A DNA stretch of 64,000 bases from contig JAFUDJ010000009.1 in assembly GCA_017459445.1 (NCBI GenBank), positions 1-64,000 of the forward strand. The letters run 5' to 3'. Numbering within the stretch: position 1 is the stretch's first letter; every line of letters begins with the position of its first letter. Shown piece after piece: positions 25,999 to 36,097 of this stretch. The position numbers and the translations under genes were made by a program. The notes under the pieces are model-generated. The model saw nothing but the letters and a program-made list of their open reading frames with translations, had not been told where the DNA came from and ran no database searches. This stretch comes from Prevotella sp. (GTDB taxonomy: Bacteria; Bacteroidota; Bacteroidia; Bacteroidales; Bacteroidaceae).

Positions 25999-27778
25999 TA
26001 CCCTTCGAGGCCAGCGTGTCGTAGTTGTTGTTCAGGTTACGCCAGTCGGTCTTGGTCTGCGGGTTGATGCCGTTGATGTATTTCTCGATGTTGGTATAGC
26101 CGTCGCCGTTCAGGTCGCCATTGGCATCGGCGGGGTCGTTGGGGTTCAGGCCGTAGCGCGTCTCCCACTCGTCGGGCATGCCGTCGCCGTCGGTGTCGAC
26201 ATACGGTTCCCAGGCTTTATACTCCGGATAGCCGCCCATCTGGCGCGGGTCGGTGATGATGCCCTGCTTGTAGCTGTCCTTCGGCAGGCGGCGATATTTG
26301 AACAATCCGTCCTCGCCCATCGACTTCGTGGGGTGCAGGCCCCACATGTCGCCGTAGGGATTCTGCTTCACGCCCGTCTTCTTCTCTATCTTGGCCAGCT
26401 CCTTCTCATAGTCCTTCACATAGTAGGCCACTCCCGTGCGCACCTCTTCGCAGATGCGCTCGTCGACGATGTCGCGGCAGGGAATGGTGGCGCCTGCATG
26501 CTGCAGCACATACTCGTAGGCCTGCTCTGCGCCCATGATTTTGACGAACGGCATGTCGAACGGCTCGTCGCTACGCATCAGAGCCAGTTCCGTGGCGTCC
26601 GTCTCGCCGTCCTTGTCGGCGGTCTGGATGCCGCCGTTCCAGTTGTCCTTCGTCACCTCGGGGTAGCCCTCCATGATATTGCCCACGGCATAGATGCGTC
26701 CGAACTGCTTGAAGGGGAACAGGTTCTTCGAGCGGCTCTCGCTCTTGGTGATGCGATGCCCCACGGGCGAGTCCTTCGGCGTCAAGGGACCGGGCTTATA
26801 GTAGTTGTTGATGAAGTTGAACATCGACTTGTACTCGCCGCCGTCGGCCACGCGGTGCACCCAGTTGTAGGTGACGTTGTTGACGAAGTTGAACACGCCG
26901 GCCCAGCCTATCGACGGGTTACGGCCCGTGTTGTCGGCCCACAGGTTGCGCATGAAAGTGGTGTTCTCGCCGCCGATGGTCGAGCCGAAGGCGTGGTTCC
27001 ACGTGTCGAGGGCCTTGGCCGAGATGCTGTTCTGGATGGTGACGTTCACGGTAGGCTTCTTCTCCATCGGCATGGGCTTGCCGTCCTTGCCTATCTCGTT
27101 CATGCTGTACATGTGGCGGTAGAACGAGATGTTCTCGTCCAGGCCCCACTCGCACGAGCAGTGGTCAATCATGATGTTGCCGATGGGGTTGCCGCCGAAC
27201 GAGTCCTCGCGGTTAGTGACCAGCGTCTCGCCACGGCGGAAGCGCATGTGGCGCACGATGACATCATGGGTATCCACCTGGAACGACTCGCCGGCGATGC
27301 AGATGCCCTCGCCCGGCGCCGTCTGTCCGGCAATGGTGATGTACGGGGCGCGAACGTAGATGGGCGACTTCAGGCGGATGATACCGCTGACGTTGAACAC
27401 GATGATGCGCGCGCCGCCCTGCTCGCAGGCCCAGCGGAACGAGCCGGGGCCGTCGTCGTTCAGGTTGGTCACGGTGAGCACCTTGCCGCCACGGCCGCCA
27501 AAGGTGTACATGCCGCCGCCCTCAGCACCGGGGAATGCGGGTATCTTGGCCTGCCGCAGGTCGTAGGGCATGCCAGCCCAGGGCACGTAGGGGCGCCCCT
27601 GCTTGGCCTCCTCGATGACGATGGGGAAGGCCACCTCCCATGCCGAGTCGCTATGGGCTTTCCATTTGTTCTTCTCCTGTTCAATGAACTGTTTGGCCTC
27701 GTCGGTCAGCTGTGGGTACTGGGCGTTGGCTGTCAGACTCATCAGTCCGGCGGCTGCCATAAGGAATAGTTTCTTCAT
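25988..27778 (-). CDS. Pectate lyase, polysaccharide lyase family 1
   Basis: The 596-residue product starts with a signal peptide (MKKLFLMAAAGLMSLTANAQ). The parallel beta-helix domain begins PAFPGAEGGGMYTFGGRGG and continues VLTVTNLNDDGPGSFRWAC, ITIAGQTAPGEGICIAG, NIMIDHCSCEWGLDENISFY and a characteristic FVNNVTYNWVHR segment. The C-terminus has a calcium-binding DTDGDGMPDEWETRYGLNPN plus DLNGDGYTNIEKYI, as in thrombospondin-3/dockerin-like modules. PL1 enzymes cleave polygalacturonate by beta-elimination, leaving unsaturated ends. The second ATG (27778) is preferred over one 12 nt upstream because it gives a standard signal peptide. Confidence 0.93.
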   Translation of the reverse strand: MKKLFLMAAAGLMSLTANAQYPQLTDEAKQFIEQEKNKWKAHSDSAWEVAFPIVIEEAKQGRPYVPWAGMPYDLRQAKIPAFPGAEGGGMYTFGGRGGKVLTVTNLNDDGPGSFRWACEQGGARIIVFNVSGIIRLKSPIYVRAPYITIAGQTAPGEGICIAGESFQVDTHDVIVRHMRFRRGETLVTNREDSFGGNPIGNIMIDHCSCEWGLDENISFYRHMYSMNEIGKDGKPMPMEKKPTVNVTIQNSISAKALDTWNHAFGSTIGGENTTFMRNLWADNTGRNPSIGWAGVFNFVNNVTYNWVHRVADGGEYKSMFNFINNYYKPGPLTPKDSPVGHRITKSESRSKNLFPFKQFGRIYAVGNIMEGYPEVTKDNWNGGIQTADKDGETDATELALMRSDEPFDMPFVKIMGAEQAYEYVLQHAGATIPCRDIVDERICEEVRTGVAYYVKDYEKELAKIEKKTGVKQNPYGDMWGLHPTKSMGEDGLFKYRRLPKDSYKQGIITDPRQMGGYPEYKAWEPYVDTDGDGMPDEWETRYGLNPNDPADANGDLNGDGYTNIEKYINGINPQTKTDWRNLNNNYDTLASKGKLM

Positions 27779-27962
27779 ATTATTTTGCATTTAATTGTTG
27801 TCAGGCATGTCAATGGCCCCGTCCGGCCATAATAATGACGTATCGCGCGCCCGTTTGTCGTCACTTACGGCTCCGAGTTTTATCACGCCCCGTGCAGGAA
27901 ATGACACAAAAAGGACGCGGAATGATGACAAACAAAGTGCTAAAGCGTCTTAAAGAGTGTGA

Positions 27963-27974
27963 AACTATATAGTT
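27963..27974. promoter_or_regulatory. 12-bp palindrome AACTATATAGTT in the divergent region
   Basis: A perfect palindrome lies 12 bp before the sugar-isomerase-like start, in the 207-bp region between the divergent PL1 and isomerase genes. It could be an operator; no consensus promoter was found here. Confidence 0.35.
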
Positions 27975-27985
27975 GCAACTGCTAA

Positions 27986-28873
27986 ATGATGATGTCAATG
28001 CTAAGGAAAAGCCTCCTGATAGGCGCTATGACGTTGCTCACTGCATGGCCGGCAAGCATGTCCGGACAGCAGCGCTACCGTGTGGCCGCCTGCGACTGGA
28101 TGATGCTGAAGCGCCAGAAAATCGGCGAGTTCCAGCTGGCCAGAGACATCGGCGCCGACGGCATTGAGATGGACATGGGACCGCTGGGAAAGCGCGAACA
28201 GTTCGACAACAAGCTGCGCGAGGAGCATTTCCGCCAGCTGTTCCGCCATACGGCCGACTCGTTAGGCATTGCCGTGCCGTCGATGGCCATGTCGGGATTC
28301 TTCGCACAGAGCTTCCTCACGCGTCCCAACTACCGCGAGCTGCTGGGCGACTGCCTGCAGTCGATGGACGTGATGGGGGCCACCGTGGCCTTCCTGCCAC
28401 TGGGAGGCAGCGGCCGTGAATGGGTGCAGGAAGGCGAAGCCCGCCGCGAAATGGTGCGCCGGCTGCACGACGTCGGCGAGATGGCCCGCCAGGCGGGTAA
28501 GGTCATAGCCATTCGCACCGCCCTGTCGGCCTGCGAGAACAAACGCCTGCTGAAGGCGGTGCAGAGCAAAGGCATCAAAATCTACTACAACCTACAGGAC
28601 GCCGTCGACCAGGGCATAGACCCCTGCCGCGACATCAGGCAGCTCGGGCGCAAGCGCATCGCACAAATCCACGCCTCGCTGACCGACAGCGTGACGCTCG
28701 ACCGCGACCCCCGCATCGACCTGCAGCGCCTCAAGCGCACGCTGGACAAGATGAAGTGGAGCGGATGGCTCGTCGTGGAGCGCTCGCGCAATGCCGCCGA
28801 CGTGAAGAACGTCCGTGGCAACTTCGGCACCAACGTGGCCTGCCTCAAGGAAATATTCCAGACGTCACGCTAA
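27986..28873 (+). CDS. Secreted sugar-phosphate isomerase/epimerase-like TIM-barrel protein
   Basis: The 295-residue product has a signal peptide (LRKSLLIGAMTLLTAWPASM) and an AP-endonuclease-2/xylose-isomerase-type barrel: GADGIEMDMG, VPSMAMSG, ATVAFLPLGG, IAIRTALS, IYYNLQDAVDQG, RIAQIHASL and GWLVVERSR. In active relatives the metal is held by Glu, Glu/Asp, His and Glu; here the central position reads IAIRT and the Asp-Gly-His strand reads NLQDA, so the metal site looks incomplete. Export and context suggest a role in handling pectin-derived sugars, but it may be non-catalytic. Three tandem ATGs leave the exact start open. Confidence 0.75.
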   Translation: MMMSMLRKSLLIGAMTLLTAWPASMSGQQRYRVAACDWMMLKRQKIGEFQLARDIGADGIEMDMGPLGKREQFDNKLREEHFRQLFRHTADSLGIAVPSMAMSGFFAQSFLTRPNYRELLGDCLQSMDVMGATVAFLPLGGSGREWVQEGEARREMVRRLHDVGEMARQAGKVIAIRTALSACENKRLLKAVQSKGIKIYYNLQDAVDQGIDPCRDIRQLGRKRIAQIHASLTDSVTLDRDPRIDLQRLKRTLDKMKWSGWLVVERSRNAADVKNVRGNFGTNVACLKEIFQTSR

Positions 28874-28925
28874 GCAGCCGCAGCCAACCCCAAAAACTAC
28901 CGTCAAGACAACAACCGGAAAAAAC

Positions 28926-28939
28926 TATTAACGTTAATA
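28926..28939. promoter_or_regulatory. 14-bp palindrome TATTAACGTTAATA before the DUF5123-like gene
   Basis: A perfect palindrome lies 15 bp before the ATG at 28954. It could be a regulator-binding site or a small mRNA hairpin. The rest of the 80-bp gap has no promoter consensus. Confidence 0.4.
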
Positions 28940-28953
28940 AAAAAAATAAGCTT

Positions 28954-30411
28954 ATGAAACAAAAACATGTATTAGGAACGATGAAGCTATGCCTGCTGGC
29001 TATGGCCTCCAGTGCGTTGCTGTTTACATCGTGTGCCCAGGACGACTTTGAAGATGAGACGTTCACCTCGGAGGTGAGAAACACGCAGCTACAGTCGCCT
29101 GATGCCGAAGGGATTACCGTTACGCCCAATGCCGATGGTTCGCGACAGACCATAGCATGGCCCTTGGTGAAGGGCGCAAGAGGCTTTGAAGTAAAGGTCA
29201 ACAACGTCAACGACCCGGAAAATATCGTGGAAGTGGTGGACAGCATCATTGATGGCTACTCGCTGACTTTTGCACGTGAAGAAGATACCAACTACGAGAT
29301 GACCATCCGGACGCTGGCCAACACCTCGTTGGGCAACCGCGATGCCGTAGAGGCTACGCCGAAGGCATTCAACTCCTTCTCGGAATCGTATGCCGCTATT
29401 GAAGACGGTATGGACATTTTCCAGTACTTCGAGGAGAACCCGCTACCGGAAGAGCCGTTAGGCAAGGAACTTTGCTTCGATTTGGCCCCCAACGGCACAT
29501 ACACGATGTCGGGCAATGTGAATTTCGGCGGCCATCGTGTAACCTTCCGTACTACCTCCAAGACCGAGCATGCCACCATCAACATGCTGTCGGGCTCGAC
29601 GTTTACCACGTTTGCAGGCTTCGGACTGAAGTATGTAGACATTGATGCTACTGAGCTGGACAAGAACCTTGTGACCCTGACTGATACGCCCAACGACTCC
29701 ATCAAGGGTCTGATAGAGGGTAGCAGCTACTATTTTATCATGGAGCCAATTATTTTCCAGAGTTGTAACATCAAGGCGCTGAAGACGGCTATCCTTGCCA
29801 CTAATTCGGCCAAGTACGACATCCGCACCGTCATGATTTCCGACTGTGTGGTCGAGATTCCCGGTGGTACCACGGCATTCGTATACACCAAGTCGGGCTA
29901 CATCACCGACTTTACTGCCAAGAATTCTACCATCTATGGCACAGAGCGCCTGGAGAAGTTCTTCATACAAAGCGGCGGTCGCCCCAAAGATGTCAACGAC
30001 ACGGAAACGCGCTCGGTCACCATCAGTAATTGTACGGTGGCCAACATCGCATGGACCAAGAACTTCTGCGACTACCACAATGGACAGACAACTTACTACT
30101 ATACGCTGCTGAACAGCATTATCTTCGACTGCGGAAAAACGAACTTGGTAACCGGTCTGAATAAAGGACAGGATAGTGAGAATCCTACATGGAACGTCGA
30201 TAACAACACGTTCTGGAGAAACGGAGCCGATGCCAGCGAAAAGCAGTTGGGCGATGACCCGTCCAAGTGTAAATGGATAACCAACAACCAGGGTGCTAAC
30301 ACGGTGCTGACAACTGACCCGGAAATAGACCCCGCAACGGGCGACTTCACTCCTGCTGCCGACCAACAGGCTGCCGGACAGGGAGACCCCCGCTGGTACA
30401 CTACCGAGTAA
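28954..30411 (+). CDS. DUF4957/DUF5123-like surface lipoprotein of the SusCD locus
   Basis: The 485-residue product is a lipoprotein (signal ending LLFTSCAQDDFED, an acidic stretch after Cys that fits surface export). Residues about 45-130 form a fibronectin-III-like domain (GFEVKVNNVNDPENIVEVVD), and the remainder is a beta-helix-like region (YTMSGNVNFGGHRVTFRTTS, YYFIMEPIIFQSCNIKALKT, IFDCGKTNLVTGLNKG) ending GDPRWYTTE. Similar proteins accompany SusC/SusD pairs in pectin loci and are thought to bind glycans. It is 31 nt upstream of susC and probably in the same operon. Confidence 0.78.
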   Translation: MKQKHVLGTMKLCLLAMASSALLFTSCAQDDFEDETFTSEVRNTQLQSPDAEGITVTPNADGSRQTIAWPLVKGARGFEVKVNNVNDPENIVEVVDSIIDGYSLTFAREEDTNYEMTIRTLANTSLGNRDAVEATPKAFNSFSESYAAIEDGMDIFQYFEENPLPEEPLGKELCFDLAPNGTYTMSGNVNFGGHRVTFRTTSKTEHATINMLSGSTFTTFAGFGLKYVDIDATELDKNLVTLTDTPNDSIKGLIEGSSYYFIMEPIIFQSCNIKALKTAILATNSAKYDIRTVMISDCVVEIPGGTTAFVYTKSGYITDFTAKNSTIYGTERLEKFFIQSGGRPKDVNDTETRSVTISNCTVANIAWTKNFCDYHNGQTTYYYTLLNSIIFDCGKTNLVTGLNKGQDSENPTWNVDNNTFWRNGADASEKQLGDDPSKCKWITNNQGANTVLTTDPEIDPATGDFTPAADQQAAGQGDPRWYTTE

Positions 30412-30442
30412 TCTTAAAGGCTAATAAAAAAGAAGACGAAAT

Positions 30443-33400
30443 ATGAAAAGAAGACTCATTATCAGTTTATGCATAGGCATTATGGCATTGTTGGCAATGC
30501 CGGCCTTTGCTCAGAACCAGACAGTGACGGGTACTGTGCTCGACGAGATGGGTGAACCCGTTATCGGAGCTACGGTGACCGTGGAGGGAACCAAGACGGC
30601 TACCATCACCGATTTTGACGGAAACTATTCAATTCAGGTGCCGAAGGATGGCAAGGTCGTCATCAGTTACATCGGCTACTTGTCGAAGACGGTGAAGCCC
30701 GGCGGCACTGTTAAGCTGGAAGAAGACAAGCAGACGCTGGAGGAAGTGGTCGTCGTGGGTTATGGTGCCCAGAAGAAAGCTCACCTGACGGGTTCTGTCG
30801 GTACGGTCGACATGAACGACATTCAGGACCTTTCCGGCTCTGGCCTGGCCTCGTCGCTCAGCGGCCTTATCAATGGTGTCAGCGTCAGCGGCGGTGACGG
30901 TCGTATCGGCAATGCCAAGATTAACATCCGTGACACCAATGCACTGGAAGAGATTGGCGTCAACAACCAAGGCCCCCTGTATGTCATCGACGGCTTTGTC
31001 TATCCCAACGACATGAAGGTAGGTAACGACACGAAGAACCTGGGTGAGGAAGCCTTCAACAACCTCGACCCCGCAGACGTGGAAAACATCTCCGTACTGA
31101 AGGATGCATCGGCTGCCGTCTATGGTGCCCGTGCAGCAAACGGCGTTATCCTCGTGACGACAAAGAAGGGCAAGGTGGGCAAACCCCAGATTTCCTATAG
31201 TGGAACGTTTGGTATCACCAATGCTTACTCGACACCGAAGATGCTGAGCGCCTACGAGTACGGACGACTCTACAATGCTGTGGCTGACGCTGACCCCACC
31301 AAGACTTCGCTCAACCGCACCACCGGCCTGTACCAGCTGGACGAGCTGGAGGCCATGAAGGGACTGAACTACGACCTGCTGGACAAGTATTGGAAGACTG
31401 GCTATACGGCCCAGCACTCCCTGAGTGTTAGTGGAGCCTCTGAGAAGGCCAGCTACTTTGCCAGTGTCGGCTACTTCACACAGGACGGTAATCTGGGTAA
31501 GCTGGACTACAGCCGCTGGAACTATCGTGCCGGAGTCGACATCCAAGTCACCAACCACTTGAAAGCCACCATGCAGATAAGCGGCGACGACGGTAAGAAG
31601 AATACGCCCAATGTGAGCTTCGGTTCGTCAGGCCAGGAAAACGACTACCGCAGCCTGCTCTACCGTCCACGTTACTTACCGGAGTATATCGACGGCCGGC
31701 CGCTGCGTGCCTATGGTGTCAGCAATACAGAGGCCAATTCCGCTCAGGAATATGTTTACGACCTGATGCAGAATCAGGGCGACTTCAGCGAGAGCAAGAC
31801 TTCAAACATGAACATCAACGGCGCCTTGGAATATGACTTCGACTGGAGCAAGATATTCAAGGGCCTGAAGCTGAAGTTTACCTATTCGAAGAGCATCAGT
31901 AACGCCAAGAACAACCAATACGGCTCTAACTTCACCCTCTACAAGATGACGAACCGGACGGGTAGCGGCTCACACCTCTACACGCCGATAGCCGGTGAAG
32001 ACTATACTCCTTATTTAGATGAGACGAACTTTGAGGCACAGACCTACGCCAACGGCGGTAAGAACGGCTATCTGTCGCGTGACATGTCGCGCACTGACAG
32101 CTATCAGATGAACTTCACCGCCCAGTATAACCGCGCCTTTGGCAAGCACGACGTCAGCGCCCTGTTCTCTATTGAGCGTGCCGAGTCGGAATCGGAGTGG
32201 CAGAAAGGTCAGGTAGGCAGTCCCTATCCCTTCACCACTTACCAGTCGTCGGGTGCCACAGGCCAGACCGACTATGCCCCACAATGGACACGCTACGAGT
32301 CGGGCTCTCTGTCGTACATCGGACGTATCAACTACGCATACGCCAACAAATATCTCTTTGAGTTCCTGCTGCGTTCGGACGCTTCTACCAAGTTTGCACC
32401 GCGCAACTACTGGGGCACCTTCCCCTCGGTGTCGGCCGGTTGGGTGCTCAGCGAAGAGCCGTGGTTCCAGAAAACCTTCAGGTGGGTCGACTTCCTGAAG
32501 ATTCGCGCTTCGTTCGGTCTTACGGGTCGTGACAACACGACAGCCTGGCAGTGGCTGCAGACCTATGACATCTGGAACAAAACACAGGACGGTGCCGTCT
32601 TTGGCGTGACCAATAATACCACCGGTCAGCAGCTGCGTCTGAACAATGACAATGCCGACGTCAACGAGGACGTACACTGGGATAAGTCGTATAAGTTCAA
32701 TGCCGGTCTTGACCTCCACTTGCTGAACAAGCGTCTGGCTATCAGCTTTGAAGGATATAAGGTATGGAACCGCGACATGTTCATGAACCTGTCGGCAGAA
32801 GTTCCCGGTACAGTGGGTGCGCTCTCGGCTTATACCAATATGGGGGAAATGAACTCATGGGGCTATGAACTGTCGGTGACTTGGAAGGACAAGATAGGCA
32901 AGGACTTCAAGTACCGCGTCACCCTGAATACGGGCTACAGCGATAACAAGCTGATTAAGGCCGACTTCCCCACGGAGTACATTTATCGTCAGCAGCAACC
33001 CGGCAAACGCTCCGACCCTGGTGAGTGGGGTATGCAGTGCATCGGTATGTTCCGCTCGTTCCAGGACATTCAGGAGTATGTTGAGAAATACCATATCACC
33101 AGCTATATGAATATGACTCCCGACCAGATTCGACCGGGTATGCTGATTTATAAGGATATACGCGGCAAGCAGTTGGAAGACGGTACGTATGCCGGACCTG
33201 ACGGCATCGTCAATGAAAACGACGACCAGGTGTGTCTGAGCAGCCGCAAGAATCCGTACGGCTTTACCATCAATGCCAACGCAGAATGGAAGGGCATTTC
33301 GCTCCAGCTCCAGTTTAATGCCAACTGGGGTGGCTACACCTTCGTGCCTTCTCAGGCCTTGAAGCCCGCCTATGGTATTGAAGCTACTAACATGCCGAGC

Positions 33401-33769
33401 ATTTGGAATGTTGACAACATGTTTGTCTACCAGGACGTAAAGGATGCACAGGGCAACGTGCTGATTCCCGAGAATCGCAATGCTGCCTATCCGAGCCTTG
33501 CCTATGCCAATGTCAACTCTGCAACGTCTAACTTCTGGCGCGTCAGCGATGCACAGGTACGTCTGAACCGCCTGACGCTGGCTTACCGCATTCCTGCCAA
33601 GATTACCAAGAAGTTCGGTATCAGCAACCTGCGCTTCAACATCACAGGGCAGAACGTGCTGAGTTTCTACAATCCCATGCCTGATGGCTTCTACAACCCC
33701 ATGGGAGGCAACTACGGCAGCTATCCGCGTCTGCGCAAGTGGACTATCGGTGTCAATGCTACATTCTAA
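30443..33769 (+). CDS. SusC/RagA-family TonB-linked outer-membrane transporter
   Basis: This 1108-residue protein imports oligosaccharides across the outer membrane together with SusD, powered by TonB. After the signal peptide (LCIGIMALLAMPAFAQ) come a CarboxypepD_reg-like domain (VTGTVLDEMGEPVIGATVTV), the TonB-box-like EEVVVVGYGAQKK, a plug domain (ISVLKDASAAVYGARAANGV) and a 22-strand-type barrel ending RKWTIGVNATF. It lies directly upstream of its SusD partner. Regulation is not visible; no hybrid two-component or SusR-type regulator is in the window. Confidence 0.96.
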   Translation: MKRRLIISLCIGIMALLAMPAFAQNQTVTGTVLDEMGEPVIGATVTVEGTKTATITDFDGNYSIQVPKDGKVVISYIGYLSKTVKPGGTVKLEEDKQTLEEVVVVGYGAQKKAHLTGSVGTVDMNDIQDLSGSGLASSLSGLINGVSVSGGDGRIGNAKINIRDTNALEEIGVNNQGPLYVIDGFVYPNDMKVGNDTKNLGEEAFNNLDPADVENISVLKDASAAVYGARAANGVILVTTKKGKVGKPQISYSGTFGITNAYSTPKMLSAYEYGRLYNAVADADPTKTSLNRTTGLYQLDELEAMKGLNYDLLDKYWKTGYTAQHSLSVSGASEKASYFASVGYFTQDGNLGKLDYSRWNYRAGVDIQVTNHLKATMQISGDDGKKNTPNVSFGSSGQENDYRSLLYRPRYLPEYIDGRPLRAYGVSNTEANSAQEYVYDLMQNQGDFSESKTSNMNINGALEYDFDWSKIFKGLKLKFTYSKSISNAKNNQYGSNFTLYKMTNRTGSGSHLYTPIAGEDYTPYLDETNFEAQTYANGGKNGYLSRDMSRTDSYQMNFTAQYNRAFGKHDVSALFSIERAESESEWQKGQVGSPYPFTTYQSSGATGQTDYAPQWTRYESGSLSYIGRINYAYANKYLFEFLLRSDASTKFAPRNYWGTFPSVSAGWVLSEEPWFQKTFRWVDFLKIRASFGLTGRDNTTAWQWLQTYDIWNKTQDGAVFGVTNNTTGQQLRLNNDNADVNEDVHWDKSYKFNAGLDLHLLNKRLAISFEGYKVWNRDMFMNLSAEVPGTVGALSAYTNMGEMNSWGYELSVTWKDKIGKDFKYRVTLNTGYSDNKLIKADFPTEYIYRQQQPGKRSDPGEWGMQCIGMFRSFQDIQEYVEKYHITSYMNMTPDQIRPGMLIYKDIRGKQLEDGTYAGPDGIVNENDDQVCLSSRKNPYGFTINANAEWKGISLQLQFNANWGGYTFVPSQALKPAYGIEATNMPSIWNVDNMFVYQDVKDAQGNVLIPENRNAAYPSLAYANVNSATSNFWRVSDAQVRLNRLTLAYRIPAKITKKFGISNLRFNITGQNVLSFYNPMPDGFYNPMGGNYGSYPRLRKWTIGVNATF

Positions 33770-33802
33770 TCTATTCATGAACATTACTTAAATAATAACG
33801 AT

Positions 33803-35977
33803 ATGAAAAGTTCTATCAAATATATTTGCTTGGGTATGTTCTCGGCGGTGGCGCTGACGGCATGTAGCGACCAGTTCCTGCAGGACAAGAAGAACTTCGA
33901 GAAGTTCACTGCTGAGATTTACGACAACTACGATGGAGCCAAGCTGCGTGTCAACTCCATCTATGGACTCTGTCTGCCCGACCCCAACAGCGGTGCCGGG
34001 TGGAACAACAACTGCACAGGAAATGATGACGACCAGTCGAAGTCGACAGAGGAATATGCCAGCTTCAGCCTGTTCGTTGACCCGGAAAAGGAACTGTCGG
34101 CATCAACAGGAACCATGGTGCCTGACTATTTCCAGTATCAGCAGAAGTTCTTAGTCAATGCCTGGGGGCGCATCCGCTCTATCAACGAGTGCATTCAGGG
34201 GCTGGAGAACAGCTCACTGTCGCGCGAGCAGAAAGACGAGTTGGAGGGCCAGTGCTACTTCTTCCGTGCATGGTGCTACTACAATTTTGTCAAGTGGTAC
34301 GGTGGCGTGCCCATCATCAGGGATGTGCAGGACACCAGCGCCGACTCTTATACGCCGCGCTCGTCGGCAAAGGCATGCTTTGACTTCATGCTTGACGACC
34401 TCAACACGGCAGCCGCAATGCTGAAGGAAGCTACTGGCAACGGCGGCTGGGGCAGCGAGGACTGGGGGCGTGTCACGACGGCTACGGCACTGGCGCTGAA
34501 AGGCCGCGTGCTGCTGCTGTGGGCCAGCCCGCTCTTTAACCGTTCCAACGATAAGACGCGTTGGACGACAGCCTATGAAACGATGAAGGAAGACCTGAGC
34601 AGTATTGATGCTTGCGGCCACGGGCTGTTCCAGGAGTCTAACAACATCAATGCCTCGTCGTTTGGCCGGCTGTTCGGCGACCGTAAGAACATAGAGGATG
34701 TCTTCGTCACGCTGTTCAATGTCAACGACATGGATACCGATGCCGGTATCAATAACCAATGGGAACGCAAAATCAGACCTGCTAACACGGGTGGACAGGG
34801 ACTGGAGCCGTCGGCATACTTCGTTGACATGTTCCCCATGGCCGATGGTAAGCTGCCCTCAACGGTGACGACCTACTCGAAACTGAAGAAGTCGGACATT
34901 GACTACGACCGCAACGTGCCGTTCTATAGCCGCGACCCCCGCTTCTATCGCACTTTTGCATTCCCCGGCGTACGCTGGGCATACAACGGCGATGCCAGTC
35001 AGGGCGGCCAAAACCACAACCCGTCGGACGGTGCCAACTATGCGCTGTGGAACTACAGGTGGTATGTTGACCTGAACGACCAGGGCAACCCGGAGAGTGG
35101 TTCCAGCTATGGTGCTGACAATCTGCTGGGCAATGCAAAGGGTATGTATGTACGTAAGCGCACCGACGATGCCGACCTGGGCAATGAGTCGCAGTACACC
35201 TACATGTCCACTGCCGAAAAGGGTGGCTTCACCTATTCTGCAGCTCCCTACATTGAAATTCGCTATGCGGAGGTATTGCTTAACCTGGCTGAGGCAGCTT
35301 GTGGCGCCAACCAGATTGACGATGCCCTGATATATCTGAATATGGTACGCCAGCGTGCCGGTGTTCCTGACTATACAACGGCTGACTTCTTGGGCGAGGC
35401 TCAGGCAGCCTGCATGAGTGCCATCCTGCTGGAGCGCCAGATAGAGCTGGCATATGAAGGAAAGCGCTTCGACGACATGCGGCGCTGGATGCTCTTCGAC
35501 GGCGGTGCCAACTTTGGCGAGGTTGCTGATGCTCCTGCCACGTGGAGACTGTCGGGATGGGGTGGCAACACCTGCACATGGCTGGGCTTCACGCCGTTCA
35601 ACGGTCAGCGCCGTGAGCGGATGGAATTCCGTACAGCCGACAAGTATGGCGTAGGTACTGACAAGTGGGACGGCGACCCCATTCTTAATAACAGCGTAGA
35701 GCGCTGTGCACCGCTTGACCTAAGAAAAGACCTCACTGACCAGCAGGAGGTATTGAAGACTTGGTACACCGAGAATCTGGTACGTAAGGACAATCGTGGC
35801 GACGGTTACAACTCGATTACCCACGACGACCTCTACATCCACTTCTATGCCAAATATTACTTCTTGGGCTTGTCTCTGGGTGCCCAGAACCGTAACGACG
35901 CCCGTCTGGAGCAGACTATCGGCTGGGAGAACAACAATACAGCAGGCATGGGAACCTTCGACCCGTTGGCTGAATAA
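33803..35977 (+). CDS. SusD/RagB-family glycan-binding lipoprotein
   Basis: The 724-residue lipoprotein (signal ending MFSAVALTACSDQFL) caps the SusC barrel at the cell surface and binds the oligosaccharide. Family features include INECIQGLENSSLSREQKDE, LEGQCYFFRAWCYYNFVKWY, GRVLLLWASPLFN and the C-terminal EIRYAEVLLNLAEAAC followed by AILLERQIELAYEGKRFDDM. It is longer than most SusD proteins (about 500-600). It follows susC by 33 nt and is followed by a strong bidirectional hairpin terminator. Confidence 0.95.
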   Translation: MKSSIKYICLGMFSAVALTACSDQFLQDKKNFEKFTAEIYDNYDGAKLRVNSIYGLCLPDPNSGAGWNNNCTGNDDDQSKSTEEYASFSLFVDPEKELSASTGTMVPDYFQYQQKFLVNAWGRIRSINECIQGLENSSLSREQKDELEGQCYFFRAWCYYNFVKWYGGVPIIRDVQDTSADSYTPRSSAKACFDFMLDDLNTAAAMLKEATGNGGWGSEDWGRVTTATALALKGRVLLLWASPLFNRSNDKTRWTTAYETMKEDLSSIDACGHGLFQESNNINASSFGRLFGDRKNIEDVFVTLFNVNDMDTDAGINNQWERKIRPANTGGQGLEPSAYFVDMFPMADGKLPSTVTTYSKLKKSDIDYDRNVPFYSRDPRFYRTFAFPGVRWAYNGDASQGGQNHNPSDGANYALWNYRWYVDLNDQGNPESGSSYGADNLLGNAKGMYVRKRTDDADLGNESQYTYMSTAEKGGFTYSAAPYIEIRYAEVLLNLAEAACGANQIDDALIYLNMVRQRAGVPDYTTADFLGEAQAACMSAILLERQIELAYEGKRFDDMRRWMLFDGGANFGEVADAPATWRLSGWGGNTCTWLGFTPFNGQRRERMEFRTADKYGVGTDKWDGDPILNNSVERCAPLDLRKDLTDQQEVLKTWYTENLVRKDNRGDGYNSITHDDLYIHFYAKYYFLGLSLGAQNRNDARLEQTIGWENNNTAGMGTFDPLAE

Positions 35978-36005
35978 AAGCCTGTAGCCGATAAAGAGGA
36001 AACAG

Positions 36006-36043
36006 GCCGCCCAAACCACAAAGACATCAGTGGTTTGGGCGGC
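36006..36043. terminator. Bidirectional terminator between susD and the glycosyltransferase gene
   Basis: A perfect 14-bp stem (GCCGCCCAAACCAC and its complement) with a 10-nt loop lies 28 nt after the susD stop and 54 nt beyond the stop of the convergent glycosyltransferase gene. There is no long T-run. Confidence 0.75.
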
Positions 36044-36097
36044 TGTTCGTATCAGAAGGTACTGGCTGCTTGTGTCAGGAGGTACTGGCTGTGCGTG

